Shown in pieces: positions 6,979-14,626 of a DNA stretch of 43,833 bases. The notes below the pieces were generated by a model, which was given only the letters and a program-made list of their open reading frames with translations, ran no database searches and was not told the origin of the DNA. Origin of the DNA: Ensifer sp. LC11 (GTDB lineage: Bacteria; Pseudomonadota; Alphaproteobacteria; Rhizobiales; Rhizobiaceae); assembly GCF_001695835.1 (NCBI RefSeq), contig NZ_MBSO01000036.1:1-43833 (forward strand), written 5' to 3'. The number at the start of each line of letters is the position of its first letter. Position 1 is the stretch's first letter. The position numbers and the translations under genes were made by a program.

Positions 6979-8271
6979 ATGAGCATCACAACGATATCCA
7001 TAGCCTTTCTTGTTGCTCTAGGCGTCCTTTTGCTGGGCGTGCCCGTTGCGGTCGTCATGGCCGGTGCAGGCGTTATTGGCGGTCTAGCGATCGTCGGCCT
7101 GCCCATGATCGAATCCATGGGCAGCGTGATCTGGAGTGTTCAGAACGAAAATCTCCTGACCGCGATCCCGCTGTTTATCCTGCTTGGCGAAATCCTGCTC
7201 CGCAGCGGTCTTGCCGACCGGATGTTTGTCTCGCTGTCGGCGTGGTTGGGTCGACTGCCCGGCGGGTTGCTCCATTCCAACATGGCGTCCTGCGCTCTTT
7301 TTGCGGCAACATGTGGTTCGTCGGTGGCGACTGCTGCGACAATCGGCACGGTAGCACTGCCTGCACTGCACGAGCGTGGCTATGACAAGCGCCAGGCGCT
7401 CGGCTCGCTTGCCGCTGGCGGCACGCTGGGCATCCTCATTCCGCCGAGCGTCGCGATGCTCGTCTATGGCTCGATCACCAACAACTCGATCGGCAAGCTA
7501 TTCATCGCCGGCGTCATCCCGGGTATCCTGCTCACCCTCATCTTCATGAGCTACATCGCCTATTCGAACTGGAGAGGGGCAGGTCTCGTCGAAGCGCGAC
7601 TGTCATTCAGTGATAAGCTCAATCTCTCCCGTCACCTCGTACCGCCCTTCGTCATCTTTGGCGTTGTGATGGGCAGCCTTTATCTCGGCTGGGCCACTCC
7701 GACGGAAGCGGCTTCGCTCGGCGTCGTCATCGCCATCGGCTTCGCGCTCACGGTCGGGCACTTCGATCTTTCGTCGCTGCATCAGTGCTTCCGCAACACA
7801 GCGGCAATCACCGGCATGATCATTCTGATCATCTGCGGCTCATTCATCCTCAACGTGACCCTCAACTTCCTCAACATTCCGCAGGAGCTGACCAAGTTCG
7901 TTTCCTCGCTCGGGGTCGGGCCAACGGAGTTCATTTTGATCCTGATCGTGTTCTACCTGATCCTCGGCTGCTTCCTGGAGGTACTGTCGATGCAGGTAAC
8001 GACGATCCCGATCGCCTATCCGATCGTCACACATCTTGGCGTGGATCCGATCTGGTTCGGCATCTTCATCGTTCTGATGAGCGAGATCGCGATGATCACC
8101 CCACCGGTCGGCATGAATCTCTACGTCGTGCAAAGCATCCGCAAGGATGGCGGCTCGATCAACGATGTCATCGCCGGAGTCTGGCCATATGTGGCGATCA
8201 TGCTCGGCTTTACCGTGCTCCTTTGGTTTGCGCCGGAGCTTGTCCTGTGGCTGCCGAGGAACATGAACTGA
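6979..8271 (+). CDS. dctM: TRAP transporter large permease (DctM family)
   Basis: This 430-residue protein has about 12 transmembrane helices and is the sodium:solute symporter channel of the TRAP system. Family motifs are clear: IPLFILLGEILLRSG near residues 60-75, CALFAATCGSSVATAATIG, and the reentrant hairpin region GGTLGILIPPSVAMLVYG. The second half repeats the pattern with EVLSMQVTTIPIAYPI and MITPPVGMNLYVV. The stop codon overlaps the start of the amidase gene (TGATG), so import and amide hydrolysis are translationally coupled. Confidence 0.93.
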   Translation: MSITTISIAFLVALGVLLLGVPVAVVMAGAGVIGGLAIVGLPMIESMGSVIWSVQNENLLTAIPLFILLGEILLRSGLADRMFVSLSAWLGRLPGGLLHSNMASCALFAATCGSSVATAATIGTVALPALHERGYDKRQALGSLAAGGTLGILIPPSVAMLVYGSITNNSIGKLFIAGVIPGILLTLIFMSYIAYSNWRGAGLVEARLSFSDKLNLSRHLVPPFVIFGVVMGSLYLGWATPTEAASLGVVIAIGFALTVGHFDLSSLHQCFRNTAAITGMIILIICGSFILNVTLNFLNIPQELTKFVSSLGVGPTEFILILIVFYLILGCFLEVLSMQVTTIPIAYPIVTHLGVDPIWFGIFIVLMSEIAMITPPVGMNLYVVQSIRKDGGSINDVIAGVWPYVAIMLGFTVLLWFAPELVLWLPRNMN

Positions 8272-9680
8272 TGCCGACAACTGCTGCCTTGTGGTCACTT
8301 GGAGCCGGAACTCTTTCGCGGGCGTTTGCCGCCCGCGAAATCTCGCCGGTTGAAATCGTCAACGCCGTTCTCGATCGGATCGAGGACGTCAACCCGCGTC
8401 TCAATGCGATTGTGACGCTTGATCGTGAGGGGGCGCCGCGGGCGGCCGCCGAAAGCGAACGCCGTTGGCGCGACCGAGAGGCGCGCGGCCCGCTCGACGG
8501 CGTGCCGCTCACAGTCAAGGACAATATTCCCGTCAGAGGGATGCGGACGACTTGGGGCAGCCGGCTGTTCGCCGGCCATGTCCCTCACGAGGACGAGCTT
8601 CCGGTGGCGAGGCTGCGGGCCGAGGGCATGGTGATCCTCGGCAAGACGAATGTCCCCGAATTCACGCTTCAAGGCTACACGGACAACCCGCTGTTCGGGC
8701 CGACCAGAAACCCCTGGGACGCGCGGTTGACCCCAGGCGGTTCGAGCGGCGGCGCGGTCGCTGCCGTCGCGGCGGGTCTCGGACCGGTCGCGATCGCGAC
8801 GGATGGCGGCGGTTCGATCCGTCGGCCGGCCTCCCACACCGGGTTGTTCGGCTTCAAGCCGTCGCCGGGCCGGGTGGCGCGCGCCCACGGCTTGCCGGTA
8901 ATCCTCCACGATTTCGAGGCGATCGGGCCGATCGCGCGCACGGTAGCGGATGCTGCGCTGGTGTTTTGTGCCATGAGCGGCGCCGATCCGCACGACGGTG
9001 CATCGATGGCTTTTGCGCGGGCCGAAGTTGATACCGCTCGTGATCCGAGAAGACTGCGTATTCTTTTCGTGCAGCACTTCGGCGGTTCTCCTGTCGATCC
9101 GGAGATTGCGGCGAGCGTTGCGGCGGCCGCTACCAATCTCGAGGAGCTCGGGCATACAGTCGATCAAGGATCGGTGCCCGTCGATCTGGAGGCGCTGGAC
9201 CGGATCTGGTCGGTCGTCGGGCCGGCGGGACTTGCCTGGCTGATGCACGGTAGGGATCTGTCGCAGATCTCACCGCCAATTCGGCAAATGGCCGAGAATG
9301 GCGCGAGGCTGACGGCCGCCGACTATGTCGGCGCGCTCGATGCCGTTACCAGAATGCGCTCGATTTTGGCGGAGTTCTTCCAATCCTATGACCTGATCCT
9401 GACGCCAAGCGCCGCAGCTCTTCCCTGGCCGGCAGAGACAAGCCATCCCGACAGGATCGACGGCACGCCGGTCGGCCCTCGAGGGCACGCTGTCTTCACC
9501 GCCTTTGCCAATGCCGGCGGTCTGCCCGGCGCGAGCATTCCATGTGCACCAGCGCATTCCGGTCTGCCGATCGGCTTCCAGCTCGTTGGCCGGTTCGGTG
9601 ATGACGAGGAATTGCTTCGCGTGGCGGCACAATACGAACGCGCCCATCCGTGGGCCGATCGCTGGCCCCCGATCGGCTGA
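8271..9680 (+). CDS. Amidase of the amidase-signature family
   Basis: This 469-residue serine amidase shows the complete Ser-cisSer-Lys triad: Lys83 in PLTVKDNIPV, cis-Ser158 in the glycine-rich PGGSSGGAVAAVAAG, and nucleophile Ser182 in TDGGGSIRRPAS. Length and order match GatA-like and AtzF-like amidases. It hydrolyses an amide or carbamoyl bond in the cytoplasm. Its start overlaps the dctM stop by one base, so the imported TRAP substrate or a product of it is the likely amide. Hydantoinase genes downstream make N-carbamoyl or ureido compounds possible substrates, but that is inference. Members of this family differ widely in specificity, so no narrower name is justified. Confidence 0.9.
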   Translation: MPTTAALWSLGAGTLSRAFAAREISPVEIVNAVLDRIEDVNPRLNAIVTLDREGAPRAAAESERRWRDREARGPLDGVPLTVKDNIPVRGMRTTWGSRLFAGHVPHEDELPVARLRAEGMVILGKTNVPEFTLQGYTDNPLFGPTRNPWDARLTPGGSSGGAVAAVAAGLGPVAIATDGGGSIRRPASHTGLFGFKPSPGRVARAHGLPVILHDFEAIGPIARTVADAALVFCAMSGADPHDGASMAFARAEVDTARDPRRLRILFVQHFGGSPVDPEIAASVAAAATNLEELGHTVDQGSVPVDLEALDRIWSVVGPAGLAWLMHGRDLSQISPPIRQMAENGARLTAADYVGALDAVTRMRSILAEFFQSYDLILTPSAAALPWPAETSHPDRIDGTPVGPRGHAVFTAFANAGGLPGASIPCAPAHSGLPIGFQLVGRFGDDEELLRVAAQYERAHPWADRWPPIG

Positions 9681-9708
9681 CAACTATTTCCAAGTTCCGG
9701 AGACCATC

Positions 9709-10458
9709 ATGACCTTCAATATCCAAGCGGCAGCGTCGGCGCTGATCGACAGCAGGAGAGCAAGAAAACTGGCGCGGGTTCTCCCGCCCGGCCCCCGCGA
9801 TGCCGACGAGGCCTACCTGGTGCAAGACGCCGTCGCACACCAACTCGGACCGGTTGGCGGCTGGAAGGTGGGCGCAAAGTCGCCAGATGCCACGCCGAAC
9901 GCAGCCCCTCTGCTTACGGACCTCATAAAGGCGGGCTCGACCGGATGGTCGTCATCAGACCTCAACATCTGCTGCATCGAGCCAGAGATCGCTTTCCGTA
10001 TCGGTTGCGACATTGAGCCGCGCAGCGAGCCTTTGAGCGAAAGCGAGGTCTATGCCTCCGTCGCCTCGATCCACGCGGCGATCGAGATCGTCGATACAAG
10101 GCTGGTGGATTGGGATACTGCCGATCCGCTCTGGAAACTTGCCGACAATCAGAGCAATGGCGGCTTCGTCTACGATCCCGCAGGAAGCGCCTGGGGCGGC
10201 GAGGGGCTCGCCGATGCCCATGTGCGCCTGACGGTCAACGACGTCGTGAAAGCCGATCAGCGCGGTGGCAATCCCGCCGGTGATCCACGCTGGCTTCTGC
10301 TATGGCTCGTAGACCATTGCGTGAGAAAACGCGGCGGCATCAAGGCCGGTTCACTGGTGACGACCGGCTCCTACGCCGGGATGGTTTTCGTGGAACCACG
10401 CGCCGCGGTGAAGGCGGAATTCATTGGAATTGGAAGCGCCTCGTTGCGTTTCACCTGA
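9709..10458 (+). CDS. 2-keto-4-pentenoate hydratase-like protein (FAH fold)
   Basis: This 249-residue protein is of the fumarylacetoacetate-hydrolase/hydratase superfamily. The N-terminal helical part (AYLVQDAVAHQLGPVGGWKVG) and the metal-ligand block IEPEIAFRIG resemble MhpD/HpaH 2-oxo-alkenoate hydratases, with Glu residues as magnesium ligands. IHAAIEIVDTRL supplies the third acidic position, and the C-terminus ends in a typical VTTGSYAGMVFVEPRAAVKAEF strand region. It probably hydrates or decarboxylates a 2-oxo acid after amide cleavage. It follows the amidase by 28 bases and closes the first transcription unit. A perfect inverted repeat lies about 170 bases downstream. Confidence 0.82.
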   Translation: MTFNIQAAASALIDSRRARKLARVLPPGPRDADEAYLVQDAVAHQLGPVGGWKVGAKSPDATPNAAPLLTDLIKAGSTGWSSSDLNICCIEPEIAFRIGCDIEPRSEPLSESEVYASVASIHAAIEIVDTRLVDWDTADPLWKLADNQSNGGFVYDPAGSAWGGEGLADAHVRLTVNDVVKADQRGGNPAGDPRWLLLWLVDHCVRKRGGIKAGSLVTTGSYAGMVFVEPRAAVKAEFIGIGSASLRFT

Positions 10459-10626
10459 GCAGATGGGCCAAGTGCGATTCCTGTTTCGCTCGGCTCTCCA
10501 GAGCATTCCGCTCTCAGCGGAGAAGACGCCTTAATATCAAAGTGCCGGGGCCTCCTTGAGCGTTCATCTGAACGCACGGCGCTCTGGGATCCCATGCGCG
10601 CACAAGGGCCTCTTGACGCGTCCTCG

Positions 10627-10657
10627 ACAGCCGCTACGCGAATGCAGTAGCGGCTGT
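10627..10657. terminator. Stem-loop between the two catabolic units
   Basis: ACAGCCGCTAC (10627-10637) and GTAGCGGCTGT (10647-10657) are perfect inverted repeats with a nine-base loop. The hairpin is strong but no uninterrupted T run follows. It may stop or stabilise the transcript of the amidase-hydratase unit. Confidence 0.45.
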
Positions 10658-10800
10658 TCGTGTTCGTGCCGGCCATTCAAATCGAAGTGCTTCAGCTATC
10701 ATGATCGCGCTGACGGCGGCAGAGTATGGGCCGCGATTGAGCCGATTTCAGCAATATTGACGCTGATATAAACTAGCAATATCAAAAATTTAAATCAAAA

Positions 10801-10829
10801 TTGCATGCAGAATGCAAAATTGCGTTGCC
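10801..10829. promoter_or_regulatory. Candidate GntR/FCD operator before the MFS-hydantoinase unit
   Basis: TTGCATGCAG (10801-10810) is joined to GAATGCAAAATTGCGTTGCC (10810-10829). The second part differs by only one missing C from 3880-3900, before the aminotransferase gene. The pair sits about 95-120 bases upstream of the MFS start. A shared operator would tie the two units to one regulator, either of the GntR/FCD proteins at 3034-3765 and 13073-13819. Confidence 0.5.
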
Positions 10830-10920
10830 GAACCGCGCGCCTCGGTTTAGCTTTTGCTTGAATTGCGATGCTGGAGAGGAGCCGCGTCGCGATCTCAACG
10901 GGCCAAGGGAGGACTTGAGC

Positions 10921-12219
10921 ATGACTGTTACAACGGCCGCCGGTGAAATCGGAGGCAAACGCAGCAGCGTTCGATGGAATATCTTTCTGTTGATGCTGTT
11001 TCTTATTTCAATCAACTACATCGATCGCGCGTCGCTTTCCGTTGCGATGCCGATCATCGCCAAGGAGTTCGATCTCGATCCGGCAACGCAAGGGCTGATC
11101 CTGAGCTCGTTCTTCTGGACCTATGCGTTCATGCAGGTTCCGGGCGGAATGCTCGCCGATCGCTTCAAGCCGCGCGCTGTCATTGCCGCCGCAACGGTCG
11201 GCTGGGGCTTCTTCCAGGCCGTTGCGGCAATGGCTCCGAGCTGGTTCGTTCTGGTCTTGACCCGCCTCGGCCTCGGCGCCGCGGAGGCCCCGATCTATCC
11301 GGCCGGCGGCAAGCTCAATGCGATGTGGATGACCCAGAACGAGCGCGGGCGCGGCGCGACGCTGCTCGATGGCGGTGCCCCGCTGGGTGCGGCGCTGGGC
11401 GCGGTCGTGATCGCGTGGCTTATCGCCGTTTTCGATTCCTGGCGCATGGCTTTCGTCGTCGCAGGCGCCGGCACGATGGTCTGCGGCCTGTGGGCGTGGT
11501 GGTACATCCGCAACTCGCCGCGCGAACATCCCTCAGTCAATGAGGCCGAGGCCCGCTACATCGAGGAGGCCCACGCCGCTGAAGACGCCGCGTCGCCGCA
11601 TTCGACCGGCCAGGGTCGTGCTGCCTACTTCAAGCACCGCTCGGTATGGTTCATGTGCTGCGGCTGGATGTTCTTCAACGCCGTCTTTTACGGACTTCTC
11701 ACGTGGCTGCCGAACTACCTGTTCAAGGTGCACGGCCTCGACATCAAGGCGCTGGGCGGGGCGACCTTCGTGATCTTCTTTTCCGGCTTCGTCGGCGAAA
11801 TCGCCGGCGGCTGGATTGCCGATACTTGGCGTGCGCGCGGCGGTTCGCCAAATCTCGTCTTCAGGACGCTCTTCGGTATTGCCGCCGTGGTCGCAACCGT
11901 TTCGATCTTCTCCGTCGCCTTCGTCAGCAATGCGATCGCGGTCGTTGCTCTCCTGTCCATCACGCTGTTCTTCCTGCGCTGGTGCGGCATGTACTGGGCA
12001 ATCCCCTCGATCCTGGCGACCCGTGACCGCGCCGGGTTCCTCGGTGGCTGCATGAATCTCGGCGGCAACATCGCCGGCATCAGCGTTCCGATCATCGTTG
12101 GCTTCATCGTGCAACTCACCGGATCTTATTTCCTCGCGATGATGTTCTTTGCAGCCGCTGGTGTCGCGCTCTTCGCGTGCTCGACCGCGATCGACTACAG
12201 CCGGAAGCTGCCGGTTTAA
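10921..12219 (+). CDS. MFS transporter, anion:cation symporter type
   Basis: This 432-residue protein has 12 transmembrane helices of the major facilitator superfamily. The loop after helix 1 reads YIDRASLSVAMPIIAKEFDL, the signature of the anion:cation symporter family (ExuT, GudP and phthalate porters). GGMLADRFKPRAVI is the loop 2-3 motif, and LGLGAAEAPIYPAGGKL lies in helix 4. The family imports carboxylates with protons. The ATG at 10921 follows a good GGGAGG site. It heads a unit with a decarboxylase/isomerase-like enzyme, regulator, racemase homologue and hydantoinase, so an acidic precursor of that pathway is the likely cargo. Confidence 0.9.
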   Translation: MTVTTAAGEIGGKRSSVRWNIFLLMLFLISINYIDRASLSVAMPIIAKEFDLDPATQGLILSSFFWTYAFMQVPGGMLADRFKPRAVIAAATVGWGFFQAVAAMAPSWFVLVLTRLGLGAAEAPIYPAGGKLNAMWMTQNERGRGATLLDGGAPLGAALGAVVIAWLIAVFDSWRMAFVVAGAGTMVCGLWAWWYIRNSPREHPSVNEAEARYIEEAHAAEDAASPHSTGQGRAAYFKHRSVWFMCCGWMFFNAVFYGLLTWLPNYLFKVHGLDIKALGGATFVIFFSGFVGEIAGGWIADTWRARGGSPNLVFRTLFGIAAVVATVSIFSVAFVSNAIAVVALLSITLFFLRWCGMYWAIPSILATRDRAGFLGGCMNLGGNIAGISVPIIVGFIVQLTGSYFLAMMFFAAAGVALFACSTAIDYSRKLPV

Positions 12220-12288
12220 GGCAGCACGGCATGGCCTTTCCACCGGAGGGCCATGCCTCTCATCACGAACAGAAAAGGATCCAGTGAG

Positions 12289-13023
12289 ATGACCCAGACT
12301 ATCCGGCTCGGCATGCTGACCCCATCGTCCAACACTGTGCTCGAACCCGTGACAACAGCAATGCTTGCCGGTTTATCCGAAGTCACGGCTCATTTTTCGC
12401 GCTTCAAGGTGACCGAGATCGCGCTGTCCACACAGGCACTTGGCCAGTTCGACGACAGCGAAATCCTGCGAGCGGCCGAACTGCTCGCCCACGCCAAGGT
12501 GGACGTGATCGCCTGGAACGGGACATCGGCAAGCTGGCTCGGTTTCGACCGCGACGAACGGCTCTGCGAGCGTATCATCGCGGCGACGGGCATCGCCGCC
12601 TGTACGTCAGTCCTCGCCTTCCGAGAAATTTTCCAGGTGAAGGGCGTCGAGAAGATTGGCCTCGTGACACCTTACATCGACGACGTGCAGGCAAGGATCG
12701 CTGCGAATTGGGGCGCGTCCGGCTTCGCCTGCCACGCAGAACGGCACTGCGGTCTACAGGATAATTTCTCCTTCGCCAAGGTCACCGACGCGGAGATTCG
12801 AGAGATGGTGCGCGCAGTCGCACGCCAAGGCTGCGATGCCGTGGCGATCGTCTGCACCAATATGCGCGCGGCGCCTTCCGTCACGTCGCTGGAGCGGGAA
12901 CTCGGCATTCCGGTCTATGACTCGATCGCGACGACGGTCTGGAAAAGCCTTTCCCTTGCCGGTGTGGATACCACACGCCTTCAGGGCTGGGGCTCACTGT
13001 TTCGTGCGTTCGAAAATGCCTAA
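12289..13023 (+). CDS. Arylmalonate decarboxylase / maleate isomerase superfamily enzyme
   Basis: This 244-residue member of the Asp/Glu racemase superfamily has mixed features. The N-terminus GMLTPSSNTVLEP is typical of maleate cis-trans isomerases. The active-site loops instead match arylmalonate decarboxylase. Gly78-Thr79-Ser80 replaces the first catalytic cysteine (the decarboxylase has Gly-Thr-Ser there), TPYIDDVQARIAA with Tyr129 matches its TAYIDDV block, and the single cysteine is Cys189 in AIVCTNMRAAPSV. The C-terminal GWGSLFRAF also matches. One cysteine rather than two argues for decarboxylation of a malonate-type acid, not racemisation or isomerisation. The ATG at 12289 (AAGGA upstream) gives the family N-terminus; 12253 is an alternative. 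The next gene is a GntR regulator. Confidence 0.75.
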   Translation: MTQTIRLGMLTPSSNTVLEPVTTAMLAGLSEVTAHFSRFKVTEIALSTQALGQFDDSEILRAAELLAHAKVDVIAWNGTSASWLGFDRDERLCERIIAATGIAACTSVLAFREIFQVKGVEKIGLVTPYIDDVQARIAANWGASGFACHAERHCGLQDNFSFAKVTDAEIREMVRAVARQGCDAVAIVCTNMRAAPSVTSLERELGIPVYDSIATTVWKSLSLAGVDTTRLQGWGSLFRAFENA

Positions 13024-13072
13024 CATGCATGCCATGGCAAGCCATGATCCGCCGGAAACAGGGACTTCATCG

Positions 13073-13819
13073 ATGACACGTGAAACCAGGACGCTGAAAC
13101 TGCCAAGGACAAGCAAGGCCCGCCTGCGTGTGGCGCGTGCTGGCTTGCATGAAGAGGCGGCGACGCGGCTCCGGGCGTTGATCGTGACCGGTGAGCTCCA
13201 GCCGGGGCTGCAATTGACGGAGGCGGATCTGTCGGAAGCGCTCGGAGTCTCGCGAACGCCATTGCGTGAAGCGCTCAAACTTCTCGCCACCGAAGGGCTG
13301 GTGGAGCTGCGACTCAATCGCGGAGCCGTGGTTGCGCCGCTGCGGCCGGAGGAGCTGGCCGATCTCTTCGAAGCTGTCGCCTGTATCGAGCGCGCCGCAG
13401 CCGAACTCGCGGCACGACGCATGACGAGGCGGGACCTCCAGCGTCTCAGAACCCTGCAGGATCGCATGGAGCGCCATTACGAGGCCGGCGAGCTCGAGAG
13501 CTACTTCCAGCTCAATCAGCAAATCCATGCATTCATCGTCGCCGGCGCCAAGAACAACGCGCTCAAATCCACCCACGAGGCGCTTCTTTCGCGCGCCGAG
13601 CGCGCTCGCTATTTCGCCCTCTCATCGCCCGCACGCTGGGACGAATCCGTCGAGGAACACCGCCTGTTGCTGAAGGCCCTCGAGGAACGTGACAGCGACA
13701 TGGCCGGAAAGATCCTGGCCCACCACGTGACGCGGACCGGCGACGTCGTTCGTGACGTCCTGCTGACGCAAGTGGATGCCGCGGATGAAAGCCCCATCAA
13801 CCATGCCGTCGGCGCCTGA
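13073..13819 (+). CDS. GntR-family transcriptional regulator, FCD subfamily
   Basis: From the ATG at 13073 the protein has 248 residues. Earlier in-frame ATGs at 13016, 13025 and 13034 would add up to 19 residues; AGGGA nine bases ahead favours 13073. The winged helix contains LTEADLSEALGVSRTPLREA followed by LKLLATEGLVELRLNRGAVV. The FCD domain has YFQLNQQIHAFIVAG and VEEHRLLLKAL, which supply metal-ligand positions. It is very similar in organisation to the regulator at 3034-3765, so both may recognise related sites. It lies inside the operon it presumably controls, between the decarboxylase-like and racemase-like genes. Confidence 0.9.
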   Translation: MTRETRTLKLPRTSKARLRVARAGLHEEAATRLRALIVTGELQPGLQLTEADLSEALGVSRTPLREALKLLATEGLVELRLNRGAVVAPLRPEELADLFEAVACIERAAAELAARRMTRRDLQRLRTLQDRMERHYEAGELESYFQLNQQIHAFIVAGAKNNALKSTHEALLSRAERARYFALSSPARWDESVEEHRLLLKALEERDSDMAGKILAHHVTRTGDVVRDVLLTQVDAADESPINHAVGA

Positions 13820-13840
13820 AACAACCAACTGGTAGAAATC

Positions 13841-14626
13841 ATGAAAATTCTTCTGCTCAATCCCAATACCTCCGCAGGCGTCACCGATCTTCTGCTTGCG
13901 GCCGGCCAGCAGGTCTCGGCGCCCGGCACCACGGTTGTGCCCTTAACGGCGAGCCGCGGCGTGCCTTACATCTCGACCCGGGCCGAGGCACAGATCGGCG
14001 GTGCGATTGCGCTCGAAATGCTGGCGGAACATCACGACCATGTCGACGCCGCCATTATCGCGGCGTTCGGTGACCCGGGTCTTCTCGGCGCGCGCGAACT
14101 CTTCGACATTCCCGTTGTCGGAATGGCGGAAGCAGCGATGCTCAGCGCCTGCATGCTCGGCCGCCGTTTCGCGATCGTGACCTTCGCGCGGGCGCTTGGG
14201 CCCTGGTACCACGAGTGCGTGGCCATGCACGGGCTGGAACACCGCTGCGCCGGCATCCGTATGCTTGACGGCACGTTCGGCTCGATCTCCAGCGTCCAAG
14301 AAGAGAAGGAGGCGCTACTCGTCGAGCTTGCCAATCGTGCCGTCGAGGAGGACGAGGCAGATGTCGTCATACTGGCCGGTGCGCCACTCGCTGGCCTTGC
14401 CGCCAAGGTGCGCGATCGTATCCCCGTGCCGGTCGTGGACCAGATCGCCGCAGCAGTAAAACAAGCGGAAGCCCTCGTCGCGCTCAAGCCGCGCAAGGCG
14501 ATCGCGGGCACTTTCCGGCGCCCCGAGCCGAAGCCGACCGTTGGTATCGAAGGGCCCCTCGCAGACCGGATCGAGCACCGGACAAGATTGCCAAATGGCT
14601 CGATCCTGGGCGGGGTATTGGCATGA
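13841..14626 (+). CDS. Hydantoin-racemase/Asp-Glu-racemase homologue lacking both cysteines
   Basis: This 261-residue protein starts with the hydantoin-racemase signature KILLLNPNTSAGVTDLL. The two catalytic cysteine loops are altered. The first reads IIAAFGDPGLLGARE, with Ala75 where racemases have Cys. The second reads VVILAGAPLAGLAAK, with Gly180 where the motif is normally GCAGM. A two-base thiol mechanism is therefore impossible, so the protein is either a different enzyme on the same fold (lyase, isomerase or decarboxylase) or a non-catalytic partner. Its last four bases overlap the hydantoinase start (ATGA), a tight coupling that argues for a function on the same substrate. A C-terminal extension (about residues 215-261) is longer than usual. 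Confidence 0.8.
   Translation: MKILLLNPNTSAGVTDLLLAAGQQVSAPGTTVVPLTASRGVPYISTRAEAQIGGAIALEMLAEHHDHVDAAIIAAFGDPGLLGARELFDIPVVGMAEAAMLSACMLGRRFAIVTFARALGPWYHECVAMHGLEHRCAGIRMLDGTFGSISSVQEEKEALLVELANRAVEEDEADVVILAGAPLAGLAAKVRDRIPVPVVDQIAAAVKQAEALVALKPRKAIAGTFRRPEPKPTVGIEGPLADRIEHRTRLPNGSILGGVLA

Noticed and set aside
7785-8270. Upstream extension of the amidase frame through dctM
   Set aside because: The extension lies in a different frame of dctM and lacks membrane or amidase character; the ATG at 8271 gives the normal N-terminus.
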